Assembly (NCBI GenBank): GCA_000405805.1
Contig: ASPJ01000020.1
Span: 1 to 19,187 of the forward strand
DNA from: Fidelibacterota bacterium SCGC AAA003-L08
GTDB lineage: Bacteria > Fidelibacterota > Marinisomatia > SCGC-AAA003-L08 > D37C17
Length of the DNA: 19,187 bases
Reading direction: 5' to 3'
Under the pieces are notes generated by a model that did no database searches, was not told the origin of the DNA, and was given only the letters and a program-made list of their open reading frames with translations. Both the position numbers and the translations under genes were made by a program. Below, in pieces: positions 8,711 through 19,187 of the stretch. How positions within the stretch are numbered: position 1 is the first letter of the stretch; every line of letters begins with the position of its first letter.

Positions 8711-8723
8711 TTGAAATTGAGAA
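8708..8723 (+). other. rRNA leader motif repeated before 23S
   Basis: TTTTTGAAATTGAGAA matches 15 of 16 bases of the motif at 10664-10679, just upstream of 23S. Occurrence ahead of both large rRNAs is how boxA antitermination signals or rRNase processing sites are arranged. This copy overlaps the putative -35 element, so either it is not transcribed or rRNA transcription starts further upstream. Confidence 0.4.
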
Positions 8724-8742
8724 ATACGTGATATAATATAAT
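8711..8742 (+). promoter_or_regulatory. Likely rRNA operon promoter
   Basis: TTGAAA (8711-8716) is followed by two overlapping TATAAT boxes at 8732-8737 and 8737-8742, giving spacers of 15 and 20 bp. Neither is the ideal 17, but these are the best -10 matches in the gap. The 16S gene begins about 75 bp later. An alternative upstream promoter could use TTGATA at 8617-8622. Confidence 0.5.
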
Positions 8743-8775
8743 CCGTCAATTAAGTTAAGAATGAGATAATAAATT

Positions 8776-8791
8776 AAGAGATCAAGAGATC
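8776..8791 (+). repeat. Tandem octamer in the rRNA leader
   Basis: AAGAGATC is present twice back to back, followed by AAAATGATCC. It lies between the likely promoter and the 16S 5' end. It may be part of the pre-16S processing region or chance low complexity. Confidence 0.6.
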
Positions 8792-8817
8792 AAAATGATC
8801 CATGAATTAAAAAAAAT

Positions 8818-10380
<1,563 letters not shown>

Positions 10381-10465
10381 TAAGGAGTATTCTAATTATT
10401 TATTTAATTAGAAGACGGTCGAAGCTTTTTTGATGGATTATTTCACGTATTTTTTGATATTATAT

Positions 10466-10542
10466 GGGTTTGTAGCTCAGTTGGTTAGAGCACCGCTCTG
10501 ATAAGGCGGGGGTCGGAAGTTCAAATCTTCCCAAACCCACCA
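10466..10542 (+). tRNA. tRNA-Ile (GAT)
   Basis: A full cloverleaf with acceptor stem GGGTTTG/CAAACCC, D-loop sequence AGCTCAGTTGGTTAGAGC, anticodon loop CTGATAA and T-loop GTTCAAATC. The 3' CCA is encoded in the gene. It is the usual first tRNA of the 16S-23S spacer. The 10381-10465 stretch before it holds no other recognisable feature. Confidence 0.97.
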
Positions 10543-10572
10543 GAAAATTTGAGCTGCTCTATATGTTTTAAA

Positions 10573-10645
10573 GGGGCTGTAGCTCAGCTGGGAGAGCATC
10601 GCGTTTGCAACGCGAGGGTCGCAGGTTCAATCCCTGTCAGCTCCA
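10573..10645 (+). tRNA. tRNA-Ala (TGC)
   Basis: A full cloverleaf with acceptor stem GGGGCTG/CAGCTCC (one G-T pair), D-loop AGCTCAGCTGGGAGAGC, anticodon loop TTTGCAA and T-loop GTTCAATCC. Unlike the preceding tRNA-Ile, the 3' CCA is not encoded (discriminator A is followed by CAAA), so CCA must be added enzymatically. It lies 30 bp after tRNA-Ile. Confidence 0.97.
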
Positions 10646-10663
10646 CAAATTTTGTTTTACTGT

Positions 10664-10679
10664 TTTTTGAAATTGTGAA
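10664..10679 (+). other. Pre-23S spacer copy of the rRNA leader motif
   Basis: TTTTTGAAATTGTGAA differs at one position from the 8708-8723 motif and lies 43 nt before the 23S 5' end. The surrounding TGTTTTTTGAAA resembles boxA-like sequences of related phyla. An antitermination or processing role is inferred from its position. Confidence 0.4.
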
Positions 10680-10722
10680 TTTGGTTAAGATTAATAAGTC
10701 TAACTGTAATATAATTGCTTTT

Positions 10723-12899
<2,177 letters not shown>

Positions 12900-12904
<5 letters not shown>

Positions 12905-13682
12905 CATTATAAACAGTTCCATAACCACAATCAAAGTCATATGGGTCAGAACCATCAATTACTGTCCATGTAGCGCCTTCATCAGTTGAAATTTGAACAT
13001 TTGCCTGATCCCAACCATCTGTACATGTACCTGCAACAGATGCACCTGCAGGATCTTCAATTGTCCAGCGCATATCAGCAGACATACTGCCTTCAGCTGG
13101 AACCGTAAAACTAGGAGTATCTAAGTATTGAACCCAGCTATCAAGATATCCACCAACTTCTTCATCTCCACACCACCAATTGTTATTACCAATACTTATA
13201 GGCATAAAATCTGATGTGTGCCACGCTAAAGCTGTAGGATCCATAAGTGATATTCCATAATAATCAGCTAAGTATTGAGATTCATCATCTGTAGTAGCAG
13301 GATCATCTTCCTGAATAAAATCAGGCATGTCTGCATATAACCAAAATTTAAAATGCATGATTTCACCATCCCCTAATTGTGGAAGTGAAATTGTTTCAGA
13401 AAATAAATCATAACTAGCAAATTCGCCAGAATTATTGTCGTCTGGAGAATTATAACTATGTGTTGGACTATGAGCATCTACCTCAGATAATTCCCAACCA
13501 CCACTGTTTCCAGTTGTCCAACCACTCACATCTCCTTCAAAATCTACGTCAAAAAGAATAATTTCTTCTCTATTAGAAGGTGTTGGATTAAAAGACTCAG
13601 AAGAATGATTCTTTAATACATTTAATTCTCTACTAAACAAGAAAGTCATCGGAATTAATAATAACATTAACATTTTTTTCAT
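12900..13682 (-). CDS. 5' part of the dockerin-bearing secreted protein, cut off by the 23S junction
   Basis: This encodes 260 residues. The ATG at 13682 is preferred because AAAGGA lies 8 nt upstream and it starts a signal peptide (MKKMLMLLLIPMTFLFS); a TTG six codons further upstream is unlikely. After the signal come a short linker and the first half of a jelly-roll domain: FDVDFEGDVSGWTTG, HSPTHSYNSPDD, YDLFSETISLP and MHFKFWLYAD. From residue 119 on, the sequence is identical to the start of the 1-2286 reading frame. The frame ends at an artificial TAG, whose last base pair comes from 23S (12900). Joining 13682-13332 to 1-2286 restores a complete 878-residue protein without a frame change. 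It should be read as the missing start of that gene, not as a second gene. Confidence 0.88.
12901..13331 (-). repeat. Right arm of the long perfect inverted repeat
   Basis: Exact reverse complement of 1-431. It begins at the 23S junction and, past 13331, continues into sequence that should precede base 1 of the window. The encoded residues are identical to those of the left arm. Lack of any divergence, synonymous or not, argues for one locus read twice. Confidence 0.95.
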
Positions 13683-13700
13683 AATATATTTTCCTTTCAA

Positions 13701-13732
13701 AAAAAATAAAGTAAAAGACGGAAAACACCGCC
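13701..13732 (-). terminator. Hairpin with T-tract just upstream of the dockerin gene, possible attenuator
   Basis: Read on the minus strand, GGCGG-TGTTTT-CCGTC forms a 5-bp stem with one wobble (13717-13732), followed by TTTTACTTTATTTTTT. The dockerin gene's start (13682) is only 35 nt beyond the stem, too little for a separate promoter plus SD. If it terminates, it must do so conditionally on transcripts entering the gene. The stem is short, so it could also be a minor structure. Confidence 0.4.
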
Positions 13733-13739
13733 ACTTAAA

Positions 13740-13796
13740 TCAAATATTTCCACACATAAGGGGTATAATATACGAATAGAAATCTTTCAAAGACAT
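13740..13796 (-). CDS. Possible 18-residue leader peptide
   Basis: ATG at 13796 is preceded by a strong SD, GAGGAGG (13807-13813), with 11 nt spacing. It encodes MSLKDFYSYIIPLMCGNI and stops at TGA (13740-13742). The ORF lies between the 1308-residue T9SS gene and the dockerin gene, just upstream of a terminator-like hairpin, the layout of a translated leader. No amino acid is strongly enriched except Ile and Tyr. A TATAAT (13853-13858, minus strand) about 55 nt upstream of the ATG could be the -10 box of a local promoter, though no good -35 is visible. It may be a real small gene, a leader or a decayed start. Confidence 0.35.
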   Translation of the reverse strand: MSLKDFYSYIIPLMCGNI

Positions 13797-13808
13797 TAAA
13801 AATATACC

Positions 13809-13837
13809 TCCTCTACAAGAAAAGTTAATATAGAGGA
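13809..13837 (-). promoter_or_regulatory. Stem-loop overlapping the leader SD
   Basis: On the minus strand, TCCTCTA (13831-13837) and TAGAGGA (13809-13815) form a 7-bp stem with a 15-nt loop. The 3' arm covers most of the GAGGAGG SD of the small ORF, so folding would hide that ribosome-binding site. Regulation is inferred from the geometry alone. Confidence 0.4.
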
Positions 13838-13878
13838 TTCATAATTAGAAATATTATATTGTAACAGAGTGTTAAAAC

Positions 13879-16800
13879 TTATCGAACAATAGCAAACTTA
13901 GAAACGTGTTTTATATGTTTACCTTTACTATTTTCAGACTCAACAGTATATATATATAATCCGGGAGCAACCAAATCTCCTCCTTGAGACCGTAAATTCC
14001 AGGGCTCTTTTCCCGACAACGTGTCATCATCATGAAGCATCGATGCGACTCTTTCTCCAGATATAGTATAAATAGTAATTCTGCATTTATTTGGAAGATG
14101 ATTAAACCACATTCTACCATATCCAGGGGTTTCATCATAATCTGAACTGACAATATATGGGTTTGGGACTACGCTGATTGCTTTTAATGATTCTTCCGTC
14201 ACATTACCACTTTTCCCAAGTTCAGATAAATCCGCAATCCAGCTATCACCATCTACATACCACCTGGTAGGCTCTATTATTATATAATCACCATCATCCC
14301 ATGGATATACTGGACTCCATGCATTCATATTATTCCCACTACCATCATCAACCCATTCAACAGGATTTGTCATTGGATCTGGGGCTCCAGTTGCTTTCCA
14401 AAACATATCATTGTATTTAACTACATCATTTGTAGAATAGTCAGAGCCTAATATCCAATTATCTACTTGATCTGGAGAAATACCTTGTGCATATAATGCA
14501 AATACTCTGTAATCTACTTTTAAATCAAACGTGTACTCAGCAGTCTCTGTTGTAGTTAAGCCTACATGAATTGTATCTGCTGTAAATGAAGTCCTCTCAT
14601 TTTTTTCCCACGTGCAATCCCCGTAACCTTTAAGTTCTACGCATTCGTTAACATAACAGTATTCATTAACGCTACATGGATTACCATCTTCAACACAAGT
14701 CCCATAAGCATTATACTCACCCGCCTCATCATAAAAACCACCTTTATCAACATGAGTTATACCTACTTCTTTATCTGTAGTTTCATTTATTACCTTAAAA
14801 GGCAACAATGTATTTGGACGATCCGACGAACACCCCGATGAAGGAGTAACAGTACTTGATGAATATTTAGGTTTATCTGAAAATTCAATTCGATAACTAT
14901 ATGAAGGCTTATTGTCAAAAACACTACCACCATTTCCATACTGTAATGCAACATCTATATAATCTGATAAACTTGTTTCTTGGTCTTCTTTATTAAATGA
15001 TTTTTGAGCTTTGACAATTACTTCCCCATCTTCTAAATCGGAAGATTTTTCAACATTATTATTAAAAATAAATTTTAAACCATCCATGAAGTCAGTATAA
15101 TTTTCATCATAACCATCTTCATATAAATATTTAATAGAAAAGTCTTCAATCTCATAAATAGGGTAAAAAATTGTATCTCCTCCAGACAGCCAATCATTAT
15201 ATGATGAAGCCAATCCATTCAAAGCACCTGATGCGCCCGCTAGATCAGCTAAAATATCATCACAAACACATGAATAATAATCTTCTAAATAATTCGCGCT
15301 AGATTCAACACATTCACCATTAGTACACCAGTCTTCATCTCTGTAAGTACATTCCCTCCCATCCTTACTTCCACCTTCACATACTAAAGTTGAACGACTA
15401 CAGAATCCTTCAATATCAGACCCTGGCAGACTTAATAATTCACATTTCTCATTATGAGTTAATTGATCAATAGATGTAATAGAATAGTCAAGGCTTTTAG
15501 GTGAATTATCTAAATTAATTCCCCATGCATATAAAGCTGGATTTTCAGTTTTATATCCCTCAAAAATCTCAACATCACTACCCGCATAATCAGCAATTAC
15601 TTCAAATTGGTATTTTTCATCAGTGATATCATATGGATTAATAATTTGAAAATATACTCCACCATTACCAACAGCAGTGTTTTCAGTAGTTTCCCACAAT
15701 CTGCCTTCTGCAGGAACACCAAAATCATCTATATCACTAAAATTTGATATATTTTCAACATTTTGAGCATAGAATGCTGGTATTGTTGTTATTACATTAA
15801 TTGATTCAACTAAATCACTCTCTAAACTCTGAAACCCATTAATTCCATCATAAGTTAAATGATCTGGATTTACATTAGACCATGTCTCAATAGCTGTATA
15901 TGTTGGAGTCCACGCATGGCCATCACCATCACATGAATCAGCACAAATATCATCGCTACCCCAAGTCCCATCATTACTTAAACAACAATCCTGTTCAGAG
16001 ACGGTAGATTCTAACCCTGATGAATCACATGGCTCACATATTCCTACACCAGTAGCAGATGGCTCATTAGTATAAGTTTGCAATCCAATATCATATGCAA
16101 CAACTGCATAAGTATATTCTTTGCCATTATACACACTCGTATCAATATAACTAAATTTCAATCCACTATCATTTCCTAAATTAATCCAAGGAGCATATGG
16201 ATCTAAATTTAATATAGAAACATCTCTAACCAAATTATCAATGCAACAATTCTCTGGATCTGAATCATGGTAATCTAAACAATCATCTAAAGTTTTATAA
16301 GCTAAGCCCTCTCCGATAATATCAATATCCATCCCTTTAATACAAAAATTTACATCCTGTTCTTCTGATAAATCAGATTGATCTTTGTGCCGCCATCCTA
16401 CATGCTCTCCATTATAATATATTCTATCATCTGCAGATCCCCAAGTCTCACCTCCATCAATACTTTTATAAATTCTATAACCCTCAAAATCTGAATATCC
16501 AGTCAATGAGTCTATTGAAGTTGTAGATGCATTTCTCTCCCAATTTAATGTGATTTTATCATTCTCCGGATACACCTCTACTTTAGGCGGATCAGGCTTT
16601 GATGGATTCATATAAATAATAACTGTATCTAAAACCGAAACTAAATCAGTATTACTATTATCAATAATCTCTAAAGTGAATATATTTACCGCATTTTTAG
16701 CAGTAACATAATCCATAGCTATTGTTGGATTAGATATATCTGAATCAGAAAGAGAAAATCCTGTGGGTGCCATCCAAGAATAACTAAAATCATCCCCTCC

Positions 16801-17805
16801 ATTAGAATATGAAGAATCAGCATTAAATTGCATTGAAGACAAAACATTAGATACGTAATCAGGGTTATACAAACCTGAATTTTCATCTCCACAAGCTCTA
16901 CATATATGCATATCATCGCCCGCAACAGCACACGGAAGTTGAGGATCGAGATTAACTAATAATGTATCTGAATCAGATGGAATTAAATCGTCATCATCAA
17001 AATCTTTGAATTCATTTTTTGCAGTTAAATATATTTCATATTGTTGAACCTCTGATAGCGGATCAAAAATAATATCTGCATTAATGCTATTACTATTAGA
17101 AATAGTTAAATCTTCGCTATTTGAAGACCATTCAAATTCTAGAGAAAAATCATACCAATAACTATTAGATATACCGTATAAACTTGCACATTCACTCTCT
17201 GTGATAAATTCATATTGAGGAGTCCATACTTCCTCTACAGCCTCACAATATGCTTCATAAGAATATTTAGCTAAACATTCTCCAGGGAATTGGCAAATCC
17301 CATCCTCTCCGCAAACATTAGTAGCCCAATTACCTCCTCCAGAGCCTGAACATACACTATCACATGTTTCTTCAACCTCATCCCAATTTCCACCATTCTG
17401 ATTACAACAATCTTCAAATGATATGTTTTCTTCATCGACACCATCACAACTTTCACATATACCAGACATGATACCCGTACAATCAGCATTTTCATTATCT
17501 CCACCAATACATACCTTGATTTCATCACAATCACTAAATGAATCGCATGTTTCAGATGTTACTTCATCACCAGAAGTAGTACAGTATTTAACGGGATCAG
17601 AACATGCCCCTATATCACAAGTACCTAAGACAGAATTGCTTGATAAAGAGCCGCTAACCAGAATAACTGTATTTTTATCAGTACACGAAGTAACTAATTC
17701 TGATATATCATTGCCAGCCTCTGCTGTTGGCACTAGGCTATCTGCATAAACCAATGATAGACATATGAAAATAAAAATAATATTTTTATGCGAACATATT
17801 TTCAT
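13879..17805 (-). CDS. Large T9SS cargo with PKD-like and FN3 domains and Cys-rich insertions
   Basis: The product has 1308 residues. ATG at 17805 directly follows the porV-like stop (TAAATG), with no clear SD. Residues 1-22 are a signal peptide. A PKD-like domain opens at 25 (PTAEAGNDISELV), breaks off at about 60 into some 158 Cys-rich residues, and resumes at about 219 (FSLEFEWSS), ending near 287. A second PKD-like domain spans 293-400 (AVAGDDMHIC, FSYSWMAPTGF). FN3 covers about 404-580 (PDPPKVEVYPENDKITLNW, then YTYAVVAYDIG) with a Cys-bearing insertion. Two related modules, at 117-152 and 590-625, share CExCD, DCCxxNGG/DGT and W, then CxxxC. More Cys clusters lie at about 850-920 and in the 1060s-1100s. 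Residues 1211-1308 are a sorting domain of VVPNPY type (ITIYTISGERV, APGLYIYTVE, KFAIVR). It is probably exported with the help of its PorV-like neighbour. The ligand is unknown. Confidence 0.87.
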   Translation of the reverse strand: MKICSHKNIIFIFICLSLVYADSLVPTAEAGNDISELVTSCTDKNTVILVSGSLSSNSVLGTCDIGACSDPVKYCTTSGDEVTSETCDSFSDCDEIKVCIGGDNENADCTGIMSGICESCDGVDEENISFEDCCNQNGGNWDEVEETCDSVCSGSGGGNWATNVCGEDGICQFPGECLAKYSYEAYCEAVEEVWTPQYEFITESECASLYGISNSYWYDFSLEFEWSSNSEDLTISNSNSINADIIFDPLSEVQQYEIYLTAKNEFKDFDDDDLIPSDSDTLLVNLDPQLPCAVAGDDMHICRACGDENSGLYNPDYVSNVLSSMQFNADSSYSNGGDDFSYSWMAPTGFSLSDSDISNPTIAMDYVTAKNAVNIFTLEIIDNSNTDLVSVLDTVIIYMNPSKPDPPKVEVYPENDKITLNWERNASTTSIDSLTGYSDFEGYRIYKSIDGGETWGSADDRIYYNGEHVGWRHKDQSDLSEEQDVNFCIKGMDIDIIGEGLAYKTLDDCLDYHDSDPENCCIDNLVRDVSILNLDPYAPWINLGNDSGLKFSYIDTSVYNGKEYTYAVVAYDIGLQTYTNEPSATGVGICEPCDSSGLESTVSEQDCCLSNDGTWGSDDICADSCDGDGHAWTPTYTAIETWSNVNPDHLTYDGINGFQSLESDLVESINVITTIPAFYAQNVENISNFSDIDDFGVPAEGRLWETTENTAVGNGGVYFQIINPYDITDEKYQFEVIADYAGSDVEIFEGYKTENPALYAWGINLDNSPKSLDYSITSIDQLTHNEKCELLSLPGSDIEGFCSRSTLVCEGGSKDGRECTYRDEDWCTNGECVESSANYLEDYYSCVCDDILADLAGASGALNGLASSYNDWLSGGDTIFYPIYEIEDFSIKYLYEDGYDENYTDFMDGLKFIFNNNVEKSSDLEDGEVIVKAQKSFNKEDQETSLSDYIDVALQYGNGGSVFDNKPSYSYRIEFSDKPKYSSSTVTPSSGCSSDRPNTLLPFKVINETTDKEVGITHVDKGGFYDEAGEYNAYGTCVEDGNPCSVNEYCYVNECVELKGYGDCTWEKNERTSFTADTIHVGLTTTETAEYTFDLKVDYRVFALYAQGISPDQVDNWILGSDYSTNDVVKYNDMFWKATGAPDPMTNPVEWVDDGSGNNMNAWSPVYPWDDGDYIIIEPTRWYVDGDSWIADLSELGKSGNVTEESLKAISVVPNPYIVSSDYDETPGYGRMWFNHLPNKCRITIYTISGERVASMLHDDDTLSGKEPWNLRSQGGDLVAPGLYIYTVESENSKGKHIKHVSKFAIVR

Positions 17806-18843
17806 TTAAAACCCAAATCTCAAACCAAACTGATGAGTATCAGCTAAAATAGAATAACTAGCCCACGCATAATCGATGTGTATATTCCCAATTTTAACAC
17901 CTGCCCCAGCGGTATATGAAGCGGTATCATGACCTATATGAGTCCCCAACCTTAAAAAAGCTAACTCTCTCCATGAGTATTCCATTCCTAAATTCCCAGT
18001 TACAGTATAATCGATTGGATTCGTACCATCAAAAGCAAAAATAATCTTATGAATTGGCGTCGAAACTCCTTCTCCTGGTATCGAAACCCCATCTCCAATA
18101 TTACCTCCAATAATTATAGTTTTTTTAATACCCAACCTAAATGCCATTGGTAATGGAAATTTTTGAGTCACTTTTTGCAACGTTTCATCAACACTAAGAG
18201 TGTCAGGAACTGGTATATCTAAACCTTCGCCATGGAACTGACCATCTAAACCGAAATTAGTAATAGACATACCTAATATCAATCCATATATTCCTGTGTC
18301 AAAATTTGATCCAATATCCATTGCCACTGTATTCATCTTAGTAGTATGTATATCTTCTTGAATATACTTAAACGAAACACCTACCTTAAGTCTATCTGTT
18401 AATATTTTTGCATATGTACCTCTAAAGGACATTCCCGTAACATCAAAGAACCCTATGTTTCCATCTGGATATTTAGCAGTAGTAATCTCCATTTCACCTG
18501 AATTCATAGCAAAATAATGTATAGCAAAAAAATCAGTAGGGGTCAACTGAGTTCCATATGCCATAGAACTATGAGTTATATCTGCAACATAATTCGTTTT
18601 AGAATAATATAATTGGGAGCCTTGCATAAAACCAATTGATGCAGGATTATATGATAGCGCCGACACTCCTTCACCTGCTGCAACTTGTGCACCTCCCATA
18701 CCAACAGCTCTAGCATCAGTTTCTAATTTCAACCAATTACCAACAGATGTTGCAACTTTTGTAACTATATCCGGAGTATCTCTGTATCCAAAACTAATAT
18801 TTATTATTAGTAGTATTATTGAAATATATTTTATATTCTTCAT
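17806..18843 (-). CDS. PorV/PorQ-family outer-membrane protein
   Basis: The product has 345 residues. The signal peptide is MKNIKYISIILLIINISFG. The mature N terminus has the family signature: LETDARAVGMGGAQVAAGEG, then VSALSYNPASIGF. The rest is amphipathic beta strands ending in Phe (FGLRFGF), typical of an outer-membrane beta-barrel. PorV and PorQ are FadL-like barrels; PorV shuttles T9SS cargo from the translocon to the attachment complex. Marinimicrobia and relatives carry several paralogs beside cargo genes, so this may be a cargo-specific paralog and not PorV itself. The start is supported by an SD (AAGGGG) 5 nt before the ATG, which overlaps the stop codon of the preceding gene. Its stop abuts the ATG of the 1308-residue cargo, so the two are probably translationally coupled. 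Confidence 0.88.
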   Translation of the reverse strand: MKNIKYISIILLIINISFGYRDTPDIVTKVATSVGNWLKLETDARAVGMGGAQVAAGEGVSALSYNPASIGFMQGSQLYYSKTNYVADITHSSMAYGTQLTPTDFFAIHYFAMNSGEMEITTAKYPDGNIGFFDVTGMSFRGTYAKILTDRLKVGVSFKYIQEDIHTTKMNTVAMDIGSNFDTGIYGLILGMSITNFGLDGQFHGEGLDIPVPDTLSVDETLQKVTQKFPLPMAFRLGIKKTIIIGGNIGDGVSIPGEGVSTPIHKIIFAFDGTNPIDYTVTGNLGMEYSWRELAFLRLGTHIGHDTASYTAGAGVKIGNIHIDYAWASYSILADTHQFGLRFGF

Positions 18844-18852
18844 TTAATCCCC

Positions 18853-19187
18853 TTATCGAATTACTGCAAATTTCCCAATATGTTTAATTTTTTTACCATT
18901 ATCATCAGTACCCTCTACTGTATATATATATAACCCTGGAGACACCTCCTGATTATTAAGAGTACGTAAATCCCACCAGTGCCATCCAACGTCATCATTA
19001 CAACTTTGAAAATTACAATCATCCTCATCTCCACAATCCATCGAATCCACAATCTCACCTGTTATGGTGTATATTGTAATCTTATAATCTTCCGGCAACC
19101 GAATAAATTGTATTCGCCTACAATAAGCTGTTTCTGAAAATTCAGAATGTGCAATATATGGATTTGGAACAACTCCTACATCTAACC
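18853..19187 (-). CDS. C-terminal end of a T9SS cargo, 5' truncated by window edge
   Basis: The frame is open from the right edge to the TAA at 18853. The apparent Met at 19098 is an internal TTG (Leu), so the real start lies outside the window. About 111 residues are seen, all sorting domain: DVGVVPNPYIAHSEFSE, RIQFIRLPEDYKITIYTITG, SPGLYIYTVEGTDDNGKK and KHIGKFAVIR. It closely resembles the sorting domain of the 1308-residue protein, including KxIKHxxKFA(V/I)(I/V)R. A Cys/Asp-rich loop (CGDEDDCNFQSCNDD) is inserted within it. The porV-like gene starts 9 bp downstream, with its SD overlapping this stop, so it belongs to the same operon. The function of the missing N-terminal part is unknown. 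Confidence 0.85.
   Translation of the reverse strand, partial: LDVGVVPNPYIAHSEFSETAYCRRIQFIRLPEDYKITIYTITGEIVDSMDCGDEDDCNFQSCNDDVGWHWWDLRTLNNQEVSPGLYIYTVEGTDDNGKKIKHIGKFAVIR

Noticed and set aside
17423..17749. 108-codon frame on the plus strand
   Set aside because: It is antisense to the N-terminal part of the 1308-residue T9SS gene and comes from its biased Cys/Asp/Ser codons. Similar shadows occur within all four large protein genes.
18853..19098. Complete 81-residue protein starting at 19098
   Set aside because: That start is a TTG inside a longer open frame, and the residues upstream (VVPNPYIAHSEF) are clearly part of the same sorting domain.

Overview
The window looks like a contig from an uncultured marine bacterium of the FCB group, most likely Candidatus Marinimicrobia (SAR406). 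The signs are an AT-rich genome and large secreted proteins with type IX secretion system (T9SS) C-terminal sorting domains (YPNPFNP type and VVPNPY type). There is also a PorV/PorQ-family outer-membrane protein and terminal dockerin repeats. The rRNA operon is 16S-tRNA-Ile(GAT)-tRNA-Ala(TGC)-23S. Several genes have strong Shine-Dalgarno sites matching the anti-SD of the window's own 16S, which argues against a typical Bacteroidetes. The phylum call is inference from family knowledge; no database was searched.

Layout, left part (+ strand): 1-2286 is a 5'-truncated secreted protein with jelly-roll, FN3-like and terminal dockerin domains. 2313-4949 is a BNR-like repeat protein with dockerin, cohesin-like and T9SS sorting regions, closed by a clear intrinsic terminator (4970-5004). 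5127-8570 is a 1147-residue Cys-rich T9SS protein with about 17 CGDG-type repeats. A regulatory gap of about 250 bp follows, then the rRNA operon from 8818.

Right part (- strand): the 23S gene stops abruptly at 12904. From 12901 the sequence is an exact inverted copy of positions 431 down to 1, which then continues past the window's left edge into the missing 5' end of the first gene. Reading leftward from 19187, the genes are the end of a T9SS-sorted protein (18853-19187), a PorV/PorQ-like protein (17806-18843), a 1308-residue PKD/FN3 T9SS cargo (13879-17805), a possible leader region (13701-13837), and the 5' part of the dockerin gene (12900-13682).

The simplest reading is that 12901-19187 is the true upstream flank of position 1 in inverted orientation, joined to 23S by a chimeric junction with 4 bp of microhomology (TAAC). 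Such junctions are typical of multiple-displacement amplification or misassembly. Joining the reverse complement of 13332-19187 to position 1 restores one open frame (878 residues) and a single co-directional cluster: T9SS cargo - porV-like - T9SS cargo - dockerin protein - dockerin/T9SS protein - terminator - Cys-rich T9SS protein - rRNA operon.

The genes together suggest a cell-surface assembly. The PorV-like protein would support T9SS export of the cargos. The first dockerin protein has no sorting domain, so it could be held at the surface by cohesin-like domains on its T9SS-anchored neighbours. Several of these beta-sandwich domains appear to be interrupted by long, often Cys-rich insertions, the most unusual biological feature of the window.
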